Shown here one piece after another: positions 7,080-16,258 of a DNA stretch of 64,000 nucleotides. The stretch covers positions 1 to 64,000 of the forward strand of contig CABYRT010000003.1 in NCBI GenBank assembly GCA_902521355.1. Direction: 5' to 3'. The position numbers and the translations under genes were made by a program. The DNA is from an uncultured Pelagibacteraceae bacterium. GTDB lineage: Bacteria > Pseudomonadota > Alphaproteobacteria > Pelagibacterales > Pelagibacteraceae. The number at the start of each line of letters is the position of its first letter. The first letter of the stretch is position 1. Under the pieces are notes generated by a model, which worked only from the letters and a program-made list of their open reading frames with translations, was not told the DNA's origin and ran no database searches.

Positions 7080-9317
7080 ATGACTGTAGCTGAACTCCAA
7101 ATTTTGGTTGATAAGCTACAGTCTAAAATAAGTCAGTTAGAGCTCACAAGTAAGGGAGCTATCAAAGCAACAGAGTTTAGATTAGAAGCTGTACTACAAG
7201 CGAATTTAGATACATTTTGGTTATTAATTTGCGCTATTTTAGTTTTCTTGATGCAGGCTGGATTTATGTGTTTAGAATCTGGTTTATCAAGAAGCAAGAA
7301 TAGCATTAACGTTGCTCTTAAAAATATTACAGATTTTGGAATAGCCGTAGTTACTTTTTGGGCCTTTGGTTTTGCATTAATGTATGGAACCAGTGTGATG
7401 GGCTTGTTTGGTAATAAATTTTATTTTTTTACAACCAAGGTAGCTGGTTATCAAACATATTTTGTATTTCAGGCAATGTTTGTTGCAACAGCAGCAACTA
7501 TCATATCTGGAGCTGTTGCTGAAAGACTTAGGTTTTTCTCATACGTAATAATTACTTTTATAACTTCAGGAATTTTATACCCAATAGTAGGCCATTGGGC
7601 GTGGGCTTTTGATTTTACGAATCCAACAGTTAAATTTGGTTGGCTTGGTAAGATGGGTTATTTAGACTTTGCTGGTGCATCTGTTGTTCATTCTGTTGGA
7701 GGTTGGGTGGCATTAGCAATATTACTCATTATTGGAAGTAGAACGGGCAGATTCAGAAAAGATAAAGATAAAAAATTATTTCAAGGAAGTAATACACCAA
7801 TTGCTGCTCTTGGCGCTTTAATTTTATGGTTCGGTTGGTTTGGATTTAATGGTGGCGCAAATGGAGCAATGGATTTAAAAATTCCATTGATATTAATTAA
7901 TACCTTTTTATCAGCATCATTTGGTTTAATCTTTTCAAGTGCAATGGGTATTATCGTAATGAAAAAACCAGAGCCATTATTTATGATTACAGGTCCTTTG
8001 GCTGGTTTAGTTTCGATTACAGCAAGTTGCGCTTATGTTAATCCATCAGAAGCAATATATATTGGAGCAATTGGAGGAATTTTATCAGGCTCAACAATTA
8101 TTTTATTAGAGAAATTAAAAATTGATGATGTTGTTAGTGCTATACCTGTTCATCTAGTAGGAGGTATGTGGGGGACTATATCAGTTGCGATATTTGGTGA
8201 TTTCGAAATGATGGGATTAGATAAAACAAGATTAGAACAATTAACAATTCAAATCATAGGAACATTTAGCATTGGAGGATTTTGCTTTTTTGCTTCATAC
8301 ATAATTTTTAAATCTATAAATTATATTTATCCACTTCGAGTAGGTAAAATCCAAGAGGAGCTTGGTTTAAATATATCAGAACACAACGCATCAACAGATA
8401 CTCACGAATTACTCGAAGTATTAACCAATCAAGCAAAAACTGAGGATTATTCATTAAGAGCGCCTCAAGATCCATTCACTGATAGTGGTATTATCGGTAC
8501 CCAATATAATTTTTTGATGGAAAAATTAGAACAAAGTGAAAAACAAAAAAATAAATGGAAAAACCGAGTTTCATCTGAAATTAAATTAGCAATGAATGTG
8601 CAGAGACGTTTAATGCCAAATAGAGATTTGTCTAATTATCCAATTTATGGACTAAATATTCCAGCCAGAGAAATTTCAGGAGATTTTTATGATTTTTATT
8701 TACATGATGATCTTGTTTACTTCACATTGTCAGATGTTTCTGGCAAAGGAGTTAATGCTGGTATGGTTATGGCTAAGGCAATTACTTTATTTAAAATTTT
8801 TTCTAGATTAAAATTTAAACCCAATGAAATCCTACTTGAAATGAACAATGATTTAAATGAAACTAATCCGCCAGGTACTTTTATAACCTCAATAGTAGGA
8901 TGCTATAACATTAAAACAGATATTATTGAAATTGCAAATGCAGGTCATCAACCAGCTTTGTTGAGAAAAGGAAAAAATTTTGTTGAATATTCATCTTCTT
9001 CTACTCCTCTTGCAATAGTCAAACATAAAAATGAAAATGTTTATAAGCTAGATACTTTTAAATTAGATGGAGGAAGAATATATTGTTTTACCGATGGCTT
9101 TTCAGAATGTATAGACGAAAATGAAAATGAAATAGGTATTGATGGAGTTAAGAAACTTTTACTTAATCATCAAAATTCTTCTTTGCAAAAAGAACTTGAA
9201 AATTCTACAGAGGAGATAAGACTTAAAAGTCTCAAAAAAGATTACAAAGAGACTGGGATAAAAGCAAATAACGATATACTTGATGATGATTTAACTATCA
9301 TCGGAATTGGGCATTGA
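7080..9317 (+). CDS. Ammonium transporter fused to SpoIIE/PP2C (RsbU-like) phosphatase, copy B
   Basis: A 745-residue paralogue of the fusion at 4512. It differs by an N-terminal extension of about 40 residues rich in Gln, Glu, Leu and Lys (possible coiled coil) before the first membrane helix. The Amt domain (about residues 42-435) keeps both pore histidines (His204 in VHSVGGW and His358 in PVHLVGG). The PP2C domain (about 500-745) keeps the acidic metal ligands (Asp535, Asp552, Asp672, and the triple Asp 735-737). Near the C-terminus, about 25 extra charged residues (about 705-732) precede the last strand. The two copies are similar throughout, so this is an old tandem duplication. A phosphatase-tail remnant starts at its stop codon (9317). 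Two sensors with different affinity or different partners are possible. Confidence 0.92.
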   Translation: MTVAELQILVDKLQSKISQLELTSKGAIKATEFRLEAVLQANLDTFWLLICAILVFLMQAGFMCLESGLSRSKNSINVALKNITDFGIAVVTFWAFGFALMYGTSVMGLFGNKFYFFTTKVAGYQTYFVFQAMFVATAATIISGAVAERLRFFSYVIITFITSGILYPIVGHWAWAFDFTNPTVKFGWLGKMGYLDFAGASVVHSVGGWVALAILLIIGSRTGRFRKDKDKKLFQGSNTPIAALGALILWFGWFGFNGGANGAMDLKIPLILINTFLSASFGLIFSSAMGIIVMKKPEPLFMITGPLAGLVSITASCAYVNPSEAIYIGAIGGILSGSTIILLEKLKIDDVVSAIPVHLVGGMWGTISVAIFGDFEMMGLDKTRLEQLTIQIIGTFSIGGFCFFASYIIFKSINYIYPLRVGKIQEELGLNISEHNASTDTHELLEVLTNQAKTEDYSLRAPQDPFTDSGIIGTQYNFLMEKLEQSEKQKNKWKNRVSSEIKLAMNVQRRLMPNRDLSNYPIYGLNIPAREISGDFYDFYLHDDLVYFTLSDVSGKGVNAGMVMAKAITLFKIFSRLKFKPNEILLEMNNDLNETNPPGTFITSIVGCYNIKTDIIEIANAGHQPALLRKGKNFVEYSSSSTPLAIVKHKNENVYKLDTFKLDGGRIYCFTDGFSECIDENENEIGIDGVKKLLLNHQNSSLQKELENSTEEIRLKSLKKDYKETGIKANNDILDDDLTIIGIGH

Positions 9318-9445
9318 AAATTATAGAGCAAAATTTTAATGCAGTTTCTAACAAACAATTATCAGATATATCAAATACGGTAATTAATACTGCTGTGGAT
9401 AGCAAGCTAGGTGATGACTTTACCTTAATATCTATAGTCAAATAA
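9317..9445 (+). pseudogene. Remnant of a third PP2C phosphatase C-terminus
   Basis: In the frame starting at 9317, 42 codons read KIIEQNFNA ... KLGDDFTLISIVK and end in TAA. This aligns with the end of the first Amt fusion, which reads IIEKNFN ... KLSDDLTLISIGK, including the final metal-binding Asp pair. It has no start codon, and the frame differs from that of the intact copy B that ends at 9317. The simplest reading is that copy B recombined into an ancestral gene, or received a divergent C-terminus, and left the old tail behind. It is probably not translated. Confidence 0.75.
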
Positions 9446-9517
9446 CAATTTAAGTAAAATAAACCCGCGATCAAATATCATATATATTAAGTATATCTTA
9501 AAAAATATATTTCATGT

Positions 9518-10759
9518 GTGAGTGAAAAAAATCTGAAAATTGGAATTATTGGTGCTGGTATACAAGGTGTTTGTAATGCTTTGTTTCTACAAAAAAAAGG
9601 TTTTCAAGTAACACTTTTTGATAGAGAAGAGCCCGGTAGTGCAGCCTCATATGGAAATGCTGGTCACTTTTCTCCTTATGCGTCTGTCCCTTTAAATAGA
9701 CCAGATGTCATAGCAGATGTTCCTTCAATGTTAATTAGTTCAAGAGGACCTCTTGCTTTAAAATGGAACTATGTTCCAAAAATGATTCCTTGGTTTGCAA
9801 GATTTATATTAAATTGTAGAGAAGAAAAAATGATGCATACAGCTAAAAATATGCATCAAATTTTAGATCAATCGTTACCAGCATTCGATGAATTATTTGA
9901 CGAAATTGATTTAGAAGGATTAGTTGAAAATAATGGCATTCTTTATGTTTGGACTGATCAAAATATGAAAAGTAGAGAACTAGAAATTAGAATAAGAGAT
10001 CAGCTTGGTGTGAAGCAACAACTAGTAAATAAAAAAGAAATTCACGATTTAGAGCCAAACTTAAAACCATTTTATCATGGTGGGGTATTTTATGATTATG
10101 CAAGACACGCAAGAAATCCAAGAAAAATTTTAATTAAATTGTTTGAGAATTTTGTAAACAAAGGTGGAAAATTTTTAAAATTAAATATTCAAGATATTGA
10201 TTTTGATGAAGAAAAACCGGTTCTTAGAACTGAAACACAAAGATTTATTTTTGATAAACTTGTTGTTGCATGTGGAGCATTCTCAAAAAGATTAACTGAT
10301 AAATTACATGAAAATATTCCTTTAGATACTGAGAGAGGCTATCATGTTCACTTCAAAGATTATGACCATTTAATTTCAAGACCTATTGTTTATGCAAATA
10401 GAGGTTTTGGAATGACACCAATGGAGCAGGGTTTACGTGTTGTTGGAACTGTAGAATTTGGAGGTTTAGAAAACTCTCCATCTAAATCAAGAATAAAAAA
10501 CTTGATATTAAACGCAAAGGATATGCTAGATGGTTTACCGGAACATAAAGACGAGTGGCTTGGCTTTAGACCTACATTGCCAGACTTTCTACCAGTTCTA
10601 GGGCCTTCAAAAAACTATAAAAATGTTTTTTATTCATTTGGTCATCATCATTTAGGTTGGACGCTTGGTGCAATATCAGGAAAAATTATATCTAAAATGA
10701 TCTCAGGTGAGAATACTAACTTAGATCTGCAACCATACAGCTCAATAAGGTTTAGTTAA
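9518..10759 (+). CDS. FAD-dependent amino-acid oxidoreductase (DadA/DAO family)
   Basis: A 413-residue DAO-family flavoprotein. The N-terminus has the dinucleotide-binding motif GIIGAGIQGVCNA (GxGxxG, about residues 9-21), and an acidic residue ends the second strand. The C-terminal FGHHHLGWTLGA segment matches the end of D-amino-acid dehydrogenase-type proteins, which pass electrons to the respiratory chain. The start is GTG at 9518; the ATG at 9514 is out of frame and closes at once. The substrate cannot be read from sequence: D-amino acids, N-methyl amino acids or hydroxyproline are possible. It begins a plus-strand run with a DMT exporter and a hydroxyacid dehydrogenase. Confidence 0.8.
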   Translation: MSEKNLKIGIIGAGIQGVCNALFLQKKGFQVTLFDREEPGSAASYGNAGHFSPYASVPLNRPDVIADVPSMLISSRGPLALKWNYVPKMIPWFARFILNCREEKMMHTAKNMHQILDQSLPAFDELFDEIDLEGLVENNGILYVWTDQNMKSRELEIRIRDQLGVKQQLVNKKEIHDLEPNLKPFYHGGVFYDYARHARNPRKILIKLFENFVNKGGKFLKLNIQDIDFDEEKPVLRTETQRFIFDKLVVACGAFSKRLTDKLHENIPLDTERGYHVHFKDYDHLISRPIVYANRGFGMTPMEQGLRVVGTVEFGGLENSPSKSRIKNLILNAKDMLDGLPEHKDEWLGFRPTLPDFLPVLGPSKNYKNVFYSFGHHHLGWTLGAISGKIISKMISGENTNLDLQPYSSIRFS

Positions 10760-10786
10760 AAGTAATCTTTTATAGTACTCTATTTA

Positions 10787-11692
10787 ATGCTTGAAAATAA
10801 AAGTAATATCATAATTGCATCTATTTTGCTTTTTTTAGCAGCTCTGTTTTGGTCAGGAAATTTTATTGTTGGAAAGATAGCAGGTTTAAATGACATACCT
10901 CCAATTTCATTAAACATATTAAGGTGGTCACTGGCGTTTTTAATTCTACTACCTTTTACTTATAAAGAGATGATTGAAAAAAAGGAATTAATTTTTAAAA
11001 ATATTTATCTCTTATGTTTTTTAGGAATAACAGCAGTCAGTATTTTTAATTCAGCACTTTTTTATTCTTTGAAAACTACACAAGTGATCACAGGTGTACT
11101 TATGATCTCGACTGTTCCAGTTATGATAATTTTATTTTCTATTATTTTAAAAATAGAAAAAACAAATACCTCTCAAGTTTTGGGAGTTATATTTTCTTTA
11201 TTAGGTGTATTATTTATAATTTCAAAAGCAGATTTTGAAGTCTTTAAAAATTTAGCTTTCGAAAAAGGAGATTTATTTGCATTATTTGCAATGATTTCCT
11301 GGTCACTTTATTCTGCTCTTTTAAAGAAAAAAAATTACGGATTATCTCCGATAACTTTACTTCAAGTTGTTATTGGTCTTGGTGTAATATTTCTTATACC
11401 AATGTATGCAATAGATTATATTTACATTGGTAATCGAATTACAATTAATACAAATTTCATTCTCGTTTTATCTTATGTTGTTCTGTTGCCTGGCATCATT
11501 TCTTTCTTTTTCTGGATAAAAGGTGTTGCTTTAATAGGTGCTAATAGAGCAGGAATTTATTTACATTTAATGCCAATTCTTGCAGCAATTCTTGCAATGC
11601 TAATATTTGATGAAGTATTGCTATTTTACCATTATATCGGTGGAATATTTATTATTTCAGGGATATTACTTTCAAACAAAAAAAATGCTTAA
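10787..11692 (+). CDS. EamA/DMT-family transporter
   Basis: A 301-residue integral membrane protein with about ten hydrophobic segments arranged as two EamA repeats (about residues 10-145 and 160-298). The first repeat begins with LFWSGNFIVGKIAG, and the second carries ISWSLYSALLK. Members of this family usually export small metabolites such as amino acids. The gene follows the flavoprotein by 27 bases and overlaps the next gene by 8 bases, suggesting an operon of oxidase, exporter and dehydrogenase. The substrate is unknown. A TATAGT hexamer ends 10 bases before the ATG. Confidence 0.82.
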   Translation: MLENKSNIIIASILLFLAALFWSGNFIVGKIAGLNDIPPISLNILRWSLAFLILLPFTYKEMIEKKELIFKNIYLLCFLGITAVSIFNSALFYSLKTTQVITGVLMISTVPVMIILFSIILKIEKTNTSQVLGVIFSLLGVLFIISKADFEVFKNLAFEKGDLFALFAMISWSLYSALLKKKNYGLSPITLLQVVIGLGVIFLIPMYAIDYIYIGNRITINTNFILVLSYVVLLPGIISFFFWIKGVALIGANRAGIYLHLMPILAAILAMLIFDEVLLFYHYIGGIFIISGILLSNKKNA

Positions 11693-12635
11693 AGTAGCTA
11701 TACTTGACGATTATCAAAACATTGCAAAAGATTTTATTGATCTTAAAAAATTATCTTCAAAATATGAATTTCAAATTTTTAATCAGCCTTTTGAAAACGA
11801 GGATGATGCAATAGAACAACTAAAAGAATTTGAAGTGCTTTTTATAATGAGAGAAAGAACAAAAATAACAAAACAATTAATAGAGAGTTTAAAAAAATTA
11901 AAACTAATTGTTACAAGTGGAATGAGAAACAAATCTATAGATTTAAATGCAGCTAAGAAAAATAAAATTTTGGTTACTGGGACTGAAATCAATAGTAACC
12001 CAACGCCAGAGTTAACTTGGGCTTTAATTCTGGGACTTGCAAGAAATTTTAAAACAGAAATAGATAATATGTATCAAGGTTACTGGCAGTCAACTATTGG
12101 AGTGGAGCTTAAAGGTAAGATATTAGGTTTGCTTGGATTGGGTAGGGTAGGCTCTCAAGTTGCTAAAATTGGTAAAGCTTTTGGTATGCAAATTATGGCT
12201 TGGAGTGAAAATTTAAATTTAGATAAATGCAAAGAGCTTAATGTTTTACCTTGTAGCAAGGATGATTTAATTCAAAATTCTGACTTTTTATCTATTCATG
12301 TTCAGGGAGGAGATAGATATAGAAATTGTATTACAATTAAAGAATTTGAGAAAATGAAAAAAACTTCCTATTTAATTAATACTTCAAGAGGCGAAATAGT
12401 TAATGAAGATGATCTCATTATAGCATTATCAACAAATATTATAGCTGGAGCAGGCTTGGATGTTTATGAAAAAGAACCTTTACCGGAAAGTCACAAACTT
12501 AGATTTGTACAAAACGCTCTTCTACTACCTCATATTGGGTATGTCACCGCTGAAAATTATGCAACATTCTATTCTCAAATGATGGAGAATCTTGATAATT
12601 TTATATCTGGTAAACCGAAAAGAGTTATTGAATAA
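11685..12635 (+). CDS. D-isomer-specific 2-hydroxyacid dehydrogenase
   Basis: I chose the ATG at 11685 (MLKVAILDDYQ), which gives 316 residues and matches where family members begin; upstream in-frame codons overlap the exporter gene in another frame. The NAD-binding motif GLLGLGRVGSQVAKIG is visible mid-protein. The catalytic Arg (near NTSRGEIVNEDDL), Glu (in YEKEPLP) and His (LLPHIGYVT) are in place. Such enzymes interconvert 2-keto acids and D-2-hydroxyacids with NAD(P)H. The closest subgroups include phosphoglycerate-dehydrogenase-like and glyoxylate-reductase-like proteins. It overlaps the DMT exporter by 8 bases. Confidence 0.83.
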   Translation: MLKVAILDDYQNIAKDFIDLKKLSSKYEFQIFNQPFENEDDAIEQLKEFEVLFIMRERTKITKQLIESLKKLKLIVTSGMRNKSIDLNAAKKNKILVTGTEINSNPTPELTWALILGLARNFKTEIDNMYQGYWQSTIGVELKGKILGLLGLGRVGSQVAKIGKAFGMQIMAWSENLNLDKCKELNVLPCSKDDLIQNSDFLSIHVQGGDRYRNCITIKEFEKMKKTSYLINTSRGEIVNEDDLIIALSTNIIAGAGLDVYEKEPLPESHKLRFVQNALLLPHIGYVTAENYATFYSQMMENLDNFISGKPKRVIE

Positions 12636-12693
12636 ATTAAATTAAGACAATTTTTACAGATAAAATTTAAATTTTTTGTGTATAATTATTCCG

Positions 12694-15348
12694 ATGAGTA
12701 AAGAATTTAAAGCTGATCAAAAACAAAAATTGGATAATCAAGAATTGACTGATTGGTTAGACTCTCTTGATGCAGTTGTTGAAAATCATGGTAGAGAGGG
12801 TGCCAAATTAATTTTAGAAAAACTTGAGAAAAGAGCAAAAGATTTAAGAGTATTATATTCTCCAGTTCCATATTCACCATACAGAAATACGATATCTCAA
12901 TATGACCAAGGAATTTATCCTGGAGATTTAGAAATCGAAGAAAAAATTACAGCAATTTTAAGATGGAATGCTTTAACTATGGTTATGAAAGCAAATAAAA
13001 ATTATGGTGGGCTTGGAGGACATATAGCAAGTTATGCATCTTTTGCCGAGGTATTTGAAACGGGATTTAATCATTTTTTTAAAGGCGGTGATGAAGCAGA
13101 TTTAATTTTTTATCAATCGCAGTGTACAACTGGGATATATGCAAGATCTTTTTTAGAGGGCAGATTAACCAAAAATCATTTGGAACATTATAGACAAGAA
13201 TTAAATGAGCAAGGACTGTCTTCATACTGCCATCCATACTTAATGAGAGATTACTGGACATTTACCACATCGTCCATGGGAATAGGTCTAGTTAATGCAA
13301 TTTACCAAGCCCGTTTCATGAAATATTTAGAAAATAGAAACTTATTAAAAACTAATAAAAGAGTATGGGGTTTATTTGGAGATGGTGAAATGGATGAACC
13401 TGAAAGTTTGGCTGGATTGTCTATCGCTTCAAGAGAAAAATTAGATAATTTAACTTTTATTATAAATTGTAATCTCCAAAGATTAGATGGGCCTGTAAGA
13501 GGTAATGGACAAATAATCCAAGAACTGGAGACAATCTTTAAAGCTAATGGATGGAATGTAATTAAAGTTCTATGGGGATCTGAATGGGATAAAATTTTTC
13601 AACAAGATAAAGATCATTTGTTGTTAAAGCGTTTTGCTAAAACCGTAGATGGAAAATACCAAACATTAGGTGCAAGAGATGGAGAATATAATCTTAAAAA
13701 CTTTTTTGCAGAGGATCCAGAAGTTTTAAAATTGGTTTCTTCACTCAGTAAAGATGAAATTGACAAACTTAAAAGGGGAGGTCATGATTTTAAAAAACTT
13801 TATGCTGCCTTTAATGCTGCTGTTAAAACTAAAGGTAAACCTACAGTTATTTTAGCTAAAACAAAAAAAGGGTATGGAATGGGTAAAGCTGGCGAGTCAA
13901 AAATGACTAACCACCAGCAAAAAGAATTAAATCTTGATGCATTAAAAGAGTTTAGAGATCGTTTTCAATTAGATATTCCAGATAATAAATTAGAAAATAT
14001 GGAGTTTTATAAACCAGATGAAAATTCTGAGGAAATAAAATATTTAAAAAAAAGAAGGGAAACTTTAGGAGGATCTTTACCCAAAAGAAGCTTTAAAAAA
14101 GTTGAATTAGTTACTCCAAAAATCGAAAAACATTCAAACTTTTTATTCGAAGAAAGTGACAGGGAATATTCAACAACGACTGGACTGGTAAGGTCTTTAG
14201 GAAACATAATGAGAGACAAAGAGTTTGGAAAAAGAGTCGTTCCAATAGTTGCTGATGAAGCTAGGACTTTTGGAATGGCTAATTTATTTTCACAAATTGG
14301 AATATATTCACCAGAAGGTCAGTTATATGAACCCGAAGATGCGACTTCTATTTTGAAATATCAAGAGTCAAAAACAGGACAATTATTAGAGGAAGGAATT
14401 AACGAAGCCGGTGCTATTTCTTCATGGCTAGCAGCAGCAACCTCTTACAGTAATCATAATTTTCCAATGATGCCTTTTTATATTTTTTATTCTATGTTTG
14501 GATTTCAAAGAATTGGAGATTTAATTTGGGCTGCAGCTGATCAAATGCCAAGAGGATTTTTAATAGGTGCTACAGCTGGGAGAACTACTTTAGCTGGAGA
14601 GGGATTGCAACACCAAGATGGACAAAGTCATATAATCGCCTCGACATTTCCTAATTTAAAATCTTACGATCCTTGTTTTGCAAGTGAGCTAGCTGTTATA
14701 TTTGATGAAGGAATGAAAAGAATGATGACAGAATGTAAAGATGAATTTTATTATATTACTGTAAATAACGAAAAATATTCACATCCTAAAATTGATTTAA
14801 AAAATAAAGATGGAATAATAAAAGGTGGCTACCTTTTCAAAGATCAATCAAATGAAAAAATAAACATAAATTTATTAGGATCTGGACCAATTTTTAGGGA
14901 ATGTATTGAAGCTTCTAAAATACTTAAAGATGAATATGGAATTGGTTCAAGATTATACAGCATAACAAGTTATTCAGAGTTAGAAAAAAATGCTAAATCA
15001 GTTTTAAGACAAAACACATTGTCTCCTGCAAATAAAAAACAAAATTATTTGCAGCAGCTAATTTCTAATGACGACCCTATAATTGCTACTTCAGATTATG
15101 TAAGAGCATATTCACAATTAATATCTAGCCACATAAAAAACGATTTTTTAGCGATGGGTACAGATGGATTTGGAAGAAGTGATACGCGAAAAAATTTAAG
15201 AGATTTTTTTGAAGTAGATAGCAAACATATAGTCGTCAGTTCTCTGTATACACTCTACGAGGAAAAGAAAGTCCCATTACAAACACTAGAAAAAGCGATT
15301 AGTAAATATAATCTCAACAATAACAAGAATAATCCTTGGGAAATATAA
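12694..15348 (+). CDS. aceE: Pyruvate dehydrogenase E1 component, homodimeric type
   Basis: An 884-residue thiamine-diphosphate enzyme that decarboxylates pyruvate and acetylates the E2 lipoyl domain. The length matches AceE of the homodimeric class. The ThDP motif GDGEMDEPESLAGLS starts the cofactor site, followed by INCNLQRLDGPVRGNG; the transketolase-like pyrimidine domain contains NEAGAISSWLAAATSY and GLQHQDGQSH. I chose the ATG at 12694 (MSKEF); a GTG 18 bases upstream is possible but would overlap a TATAAT hexamer at 12681-12686, which ends just 7 bases before this ATG. No E2 (aceF) or E3 (lpd) gene adjoins it, so it must share subunits encoded elsewhere. Confidence 0.93.
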   Translation: MSKEFKADQKQKLDNQELTDWLDSLDAVVENHGREGAKLILEKLEKRAKDLRVLYSPVPYSPYRNTISQYDQGIYPGDLEIEEKITAILRWNALTMVMKANKNYGGLGGHIASYASFAEVFETGFNHFFKGGDEADLIFYQSQCTTGIYARSFLEGRLTKNHLEHYRQELNEQGLSSYCHPYLMRDYWTFTTSSMGIGLVNAIYQARFMKYLENRNLLKTNKRVWGLFGDGEMDEPESLAGLSIASREKLDNLTFIINCNLQRLDGPVRGNGQIIQELETIFKANGWNVIKVLWGSEWDKIFQQDKDHLLLKRFAKTVDGKYQTLGARDGEYNLKNFFAEDPEVLKLVSSLSKDEIDKLKRGGHDFKKLYAAFNAAVKTKGKPTVILAKTKKGYGMGKAGESKMTNHQQKELNLDALKEFRDRFQLDIPDNKLENMEFYKPDENSEEIKYLKKRRETLGGSLPKRSFKKVELVTPKIEKHSNFLFEESDREYSTTTGLVRSLGNIMRDKEFGKRVVPIVADEARTFGMANLFSQIGIYSPEGQLYEPEDATSILKYQESKTGQLLEEGINEAGAISSWLAAATSYSNHNFPMMPFYIFYSMFGFQRIGDLIWAAADQMPRGFLIGATAGRTTLAGEGLQHQDGQSHIIASTFPNLKSYDPCFASELAVIFDEGMKRMMTECKDEFYYITVNNEKYSHPKIDLKNKDGIIKGGYLFKDQSNEKININLLGSGPIFRECIEASKILKDEYGIGSRLYSITSYSELEKNAKSVLRQNTLSPANKKQNYLQQLISNDDPIIATSDYVRAYSQLISSHIKNDFLAMGTDGFGRSDTRKNLRDFFEVDSKHIVVSSLYTLYEEKKVPLQTLEKAISKYNLNNNKNNPWEI

Positions 15349-15364
15349 TCCCTACTAATTTTTT

Positions 15365-16258
15365 ATGGAATTACCTGTCGTCAATCATAAAGATTATGAA
15401 GCTCAATTAAATGATGATAATAAGTTTCCTATAAAAAAATTTGGAGAATTAGCTAAAGCGTTAATTAAAAATAAAATAGTTAAAAATTTCTATGTTCCAG
15501 AGCCATGCTCAGTAGAAACCTTAAAAGAGGCACATACAGAAGACTATATAAATAAAATAAAAAATAAAACTTTAGATAAAAACGAGATTAGAAAAATTGG
15601 TTTTCCTTTAGTTGACAGCGTAGTTAGAAGATCTTTTATTGCAACCGGAGGAACTGTGCTTGCTACAAAGTTAGCACTGAATTATGGAATATCATGCAAT
15701 ACCGCAGGAGGCAGTCATCATGCAACATCTAATGAAGGAGCTGGATTTTGTGTTTTTAATGATGTTGCAGTAGCAGCTAAATATTTAACTACAAGAGGTT
15801 TAGCAAACAGAATTTTAATTATTGATTTAGATGTTCACCAGGGTAATGGCAATTCTGAAATATTTAAAAATGATAATCAAGTCTTTACATTCAGCATGCA
15901 TTCGAAAGTTAATTATCCAGCAAAAAAATCAGTAAGTAATCTTGATATTGAATTAGAAGAAAATTTAGAAGACAAAGAATATATTGATATTTTAAAAAAT
16001 AACCTAAAATATTTGAACCAAGAAGAGTTTGATTTTGTTTTCTATATTGCTGGGGTTGATATTCACTATAATGACAGGTTGGGTAAACTAAAAATTTCTG
16101 ATAATGGTATATTTCAAAGAGATGAATTAGTTATTAATAATTTCTTCTCAAATAAAATTCCTATATGTGGAGTATTAGGAGGTGGATACAACAAAGATTT
16201 TAATAAACTAGTAGAATTACATTCTATTTTACATAAAACATGTGCTAAATTCTTATAA
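15365..16258 (+). CDS. Histone-deacetylase-family (AcuC/HDAC-like) hydrolase
   Basis: A 297-residue zinc deacetylase of the arginase/HDAC fold. Characteristic elements are the tandem His motif GGSHHATSNEGAGFCVFNDV, the metal-binding LDVHQGNG (Asp and His) and a later Asp in GVDIHYNDRLG. Bacterial relatives remove acetyl or other acyl groups from small amines, polyamines or acetyl-CoA synthetase. It starts 16 bases after aceE and overlaps msrB by one base (TAATG), so the three are probably co-transcribed. A link to acetyl metabolism with aceE is possible but not shown. It lacks a signal peptide and should be cytoplasmic. Confidence 0.85.
   Translation: MELPVVNHKDYEAQLNDDNKFPIKKFGELAKALIKNKIVKNFYVPEPCSVETLKEAHTEDYINKIKNKTLDKNEIRKIGFPLVDSVVRRSFIATGGTVLATKLALNYGISCNTAGGSHHATSNEGAGFCVFNDVAVAAKYLTTRGLANRILIIDLDVHQGNGNSEIFKNDNQVFTFSMHSKVNYPAKKSVSNLDIELEENLEDKEYIDILKNNLKYLNQEEFDFVFYIAGVDIHYNDRLGKLKISDNGIFQRDELVINNFFSNKIPICGVLGGGYNKDFNKLVELHSILHKTCAKFL

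Noticed and set aside
9507..9520. ATG at 9514 as the start of the FAD oxidoreductase gene
   Set aside because: That frame reaches a stop after three codons; the GTG at 9518 is in frame with the dinucleotide-binding motif.
12636..12693. A riboswitch ahead of aceE
   Set aside because: The gap is 58 bases of very AT-rich sequence without stable stems; glycine-type or SAM-type conserved cores are not visible.
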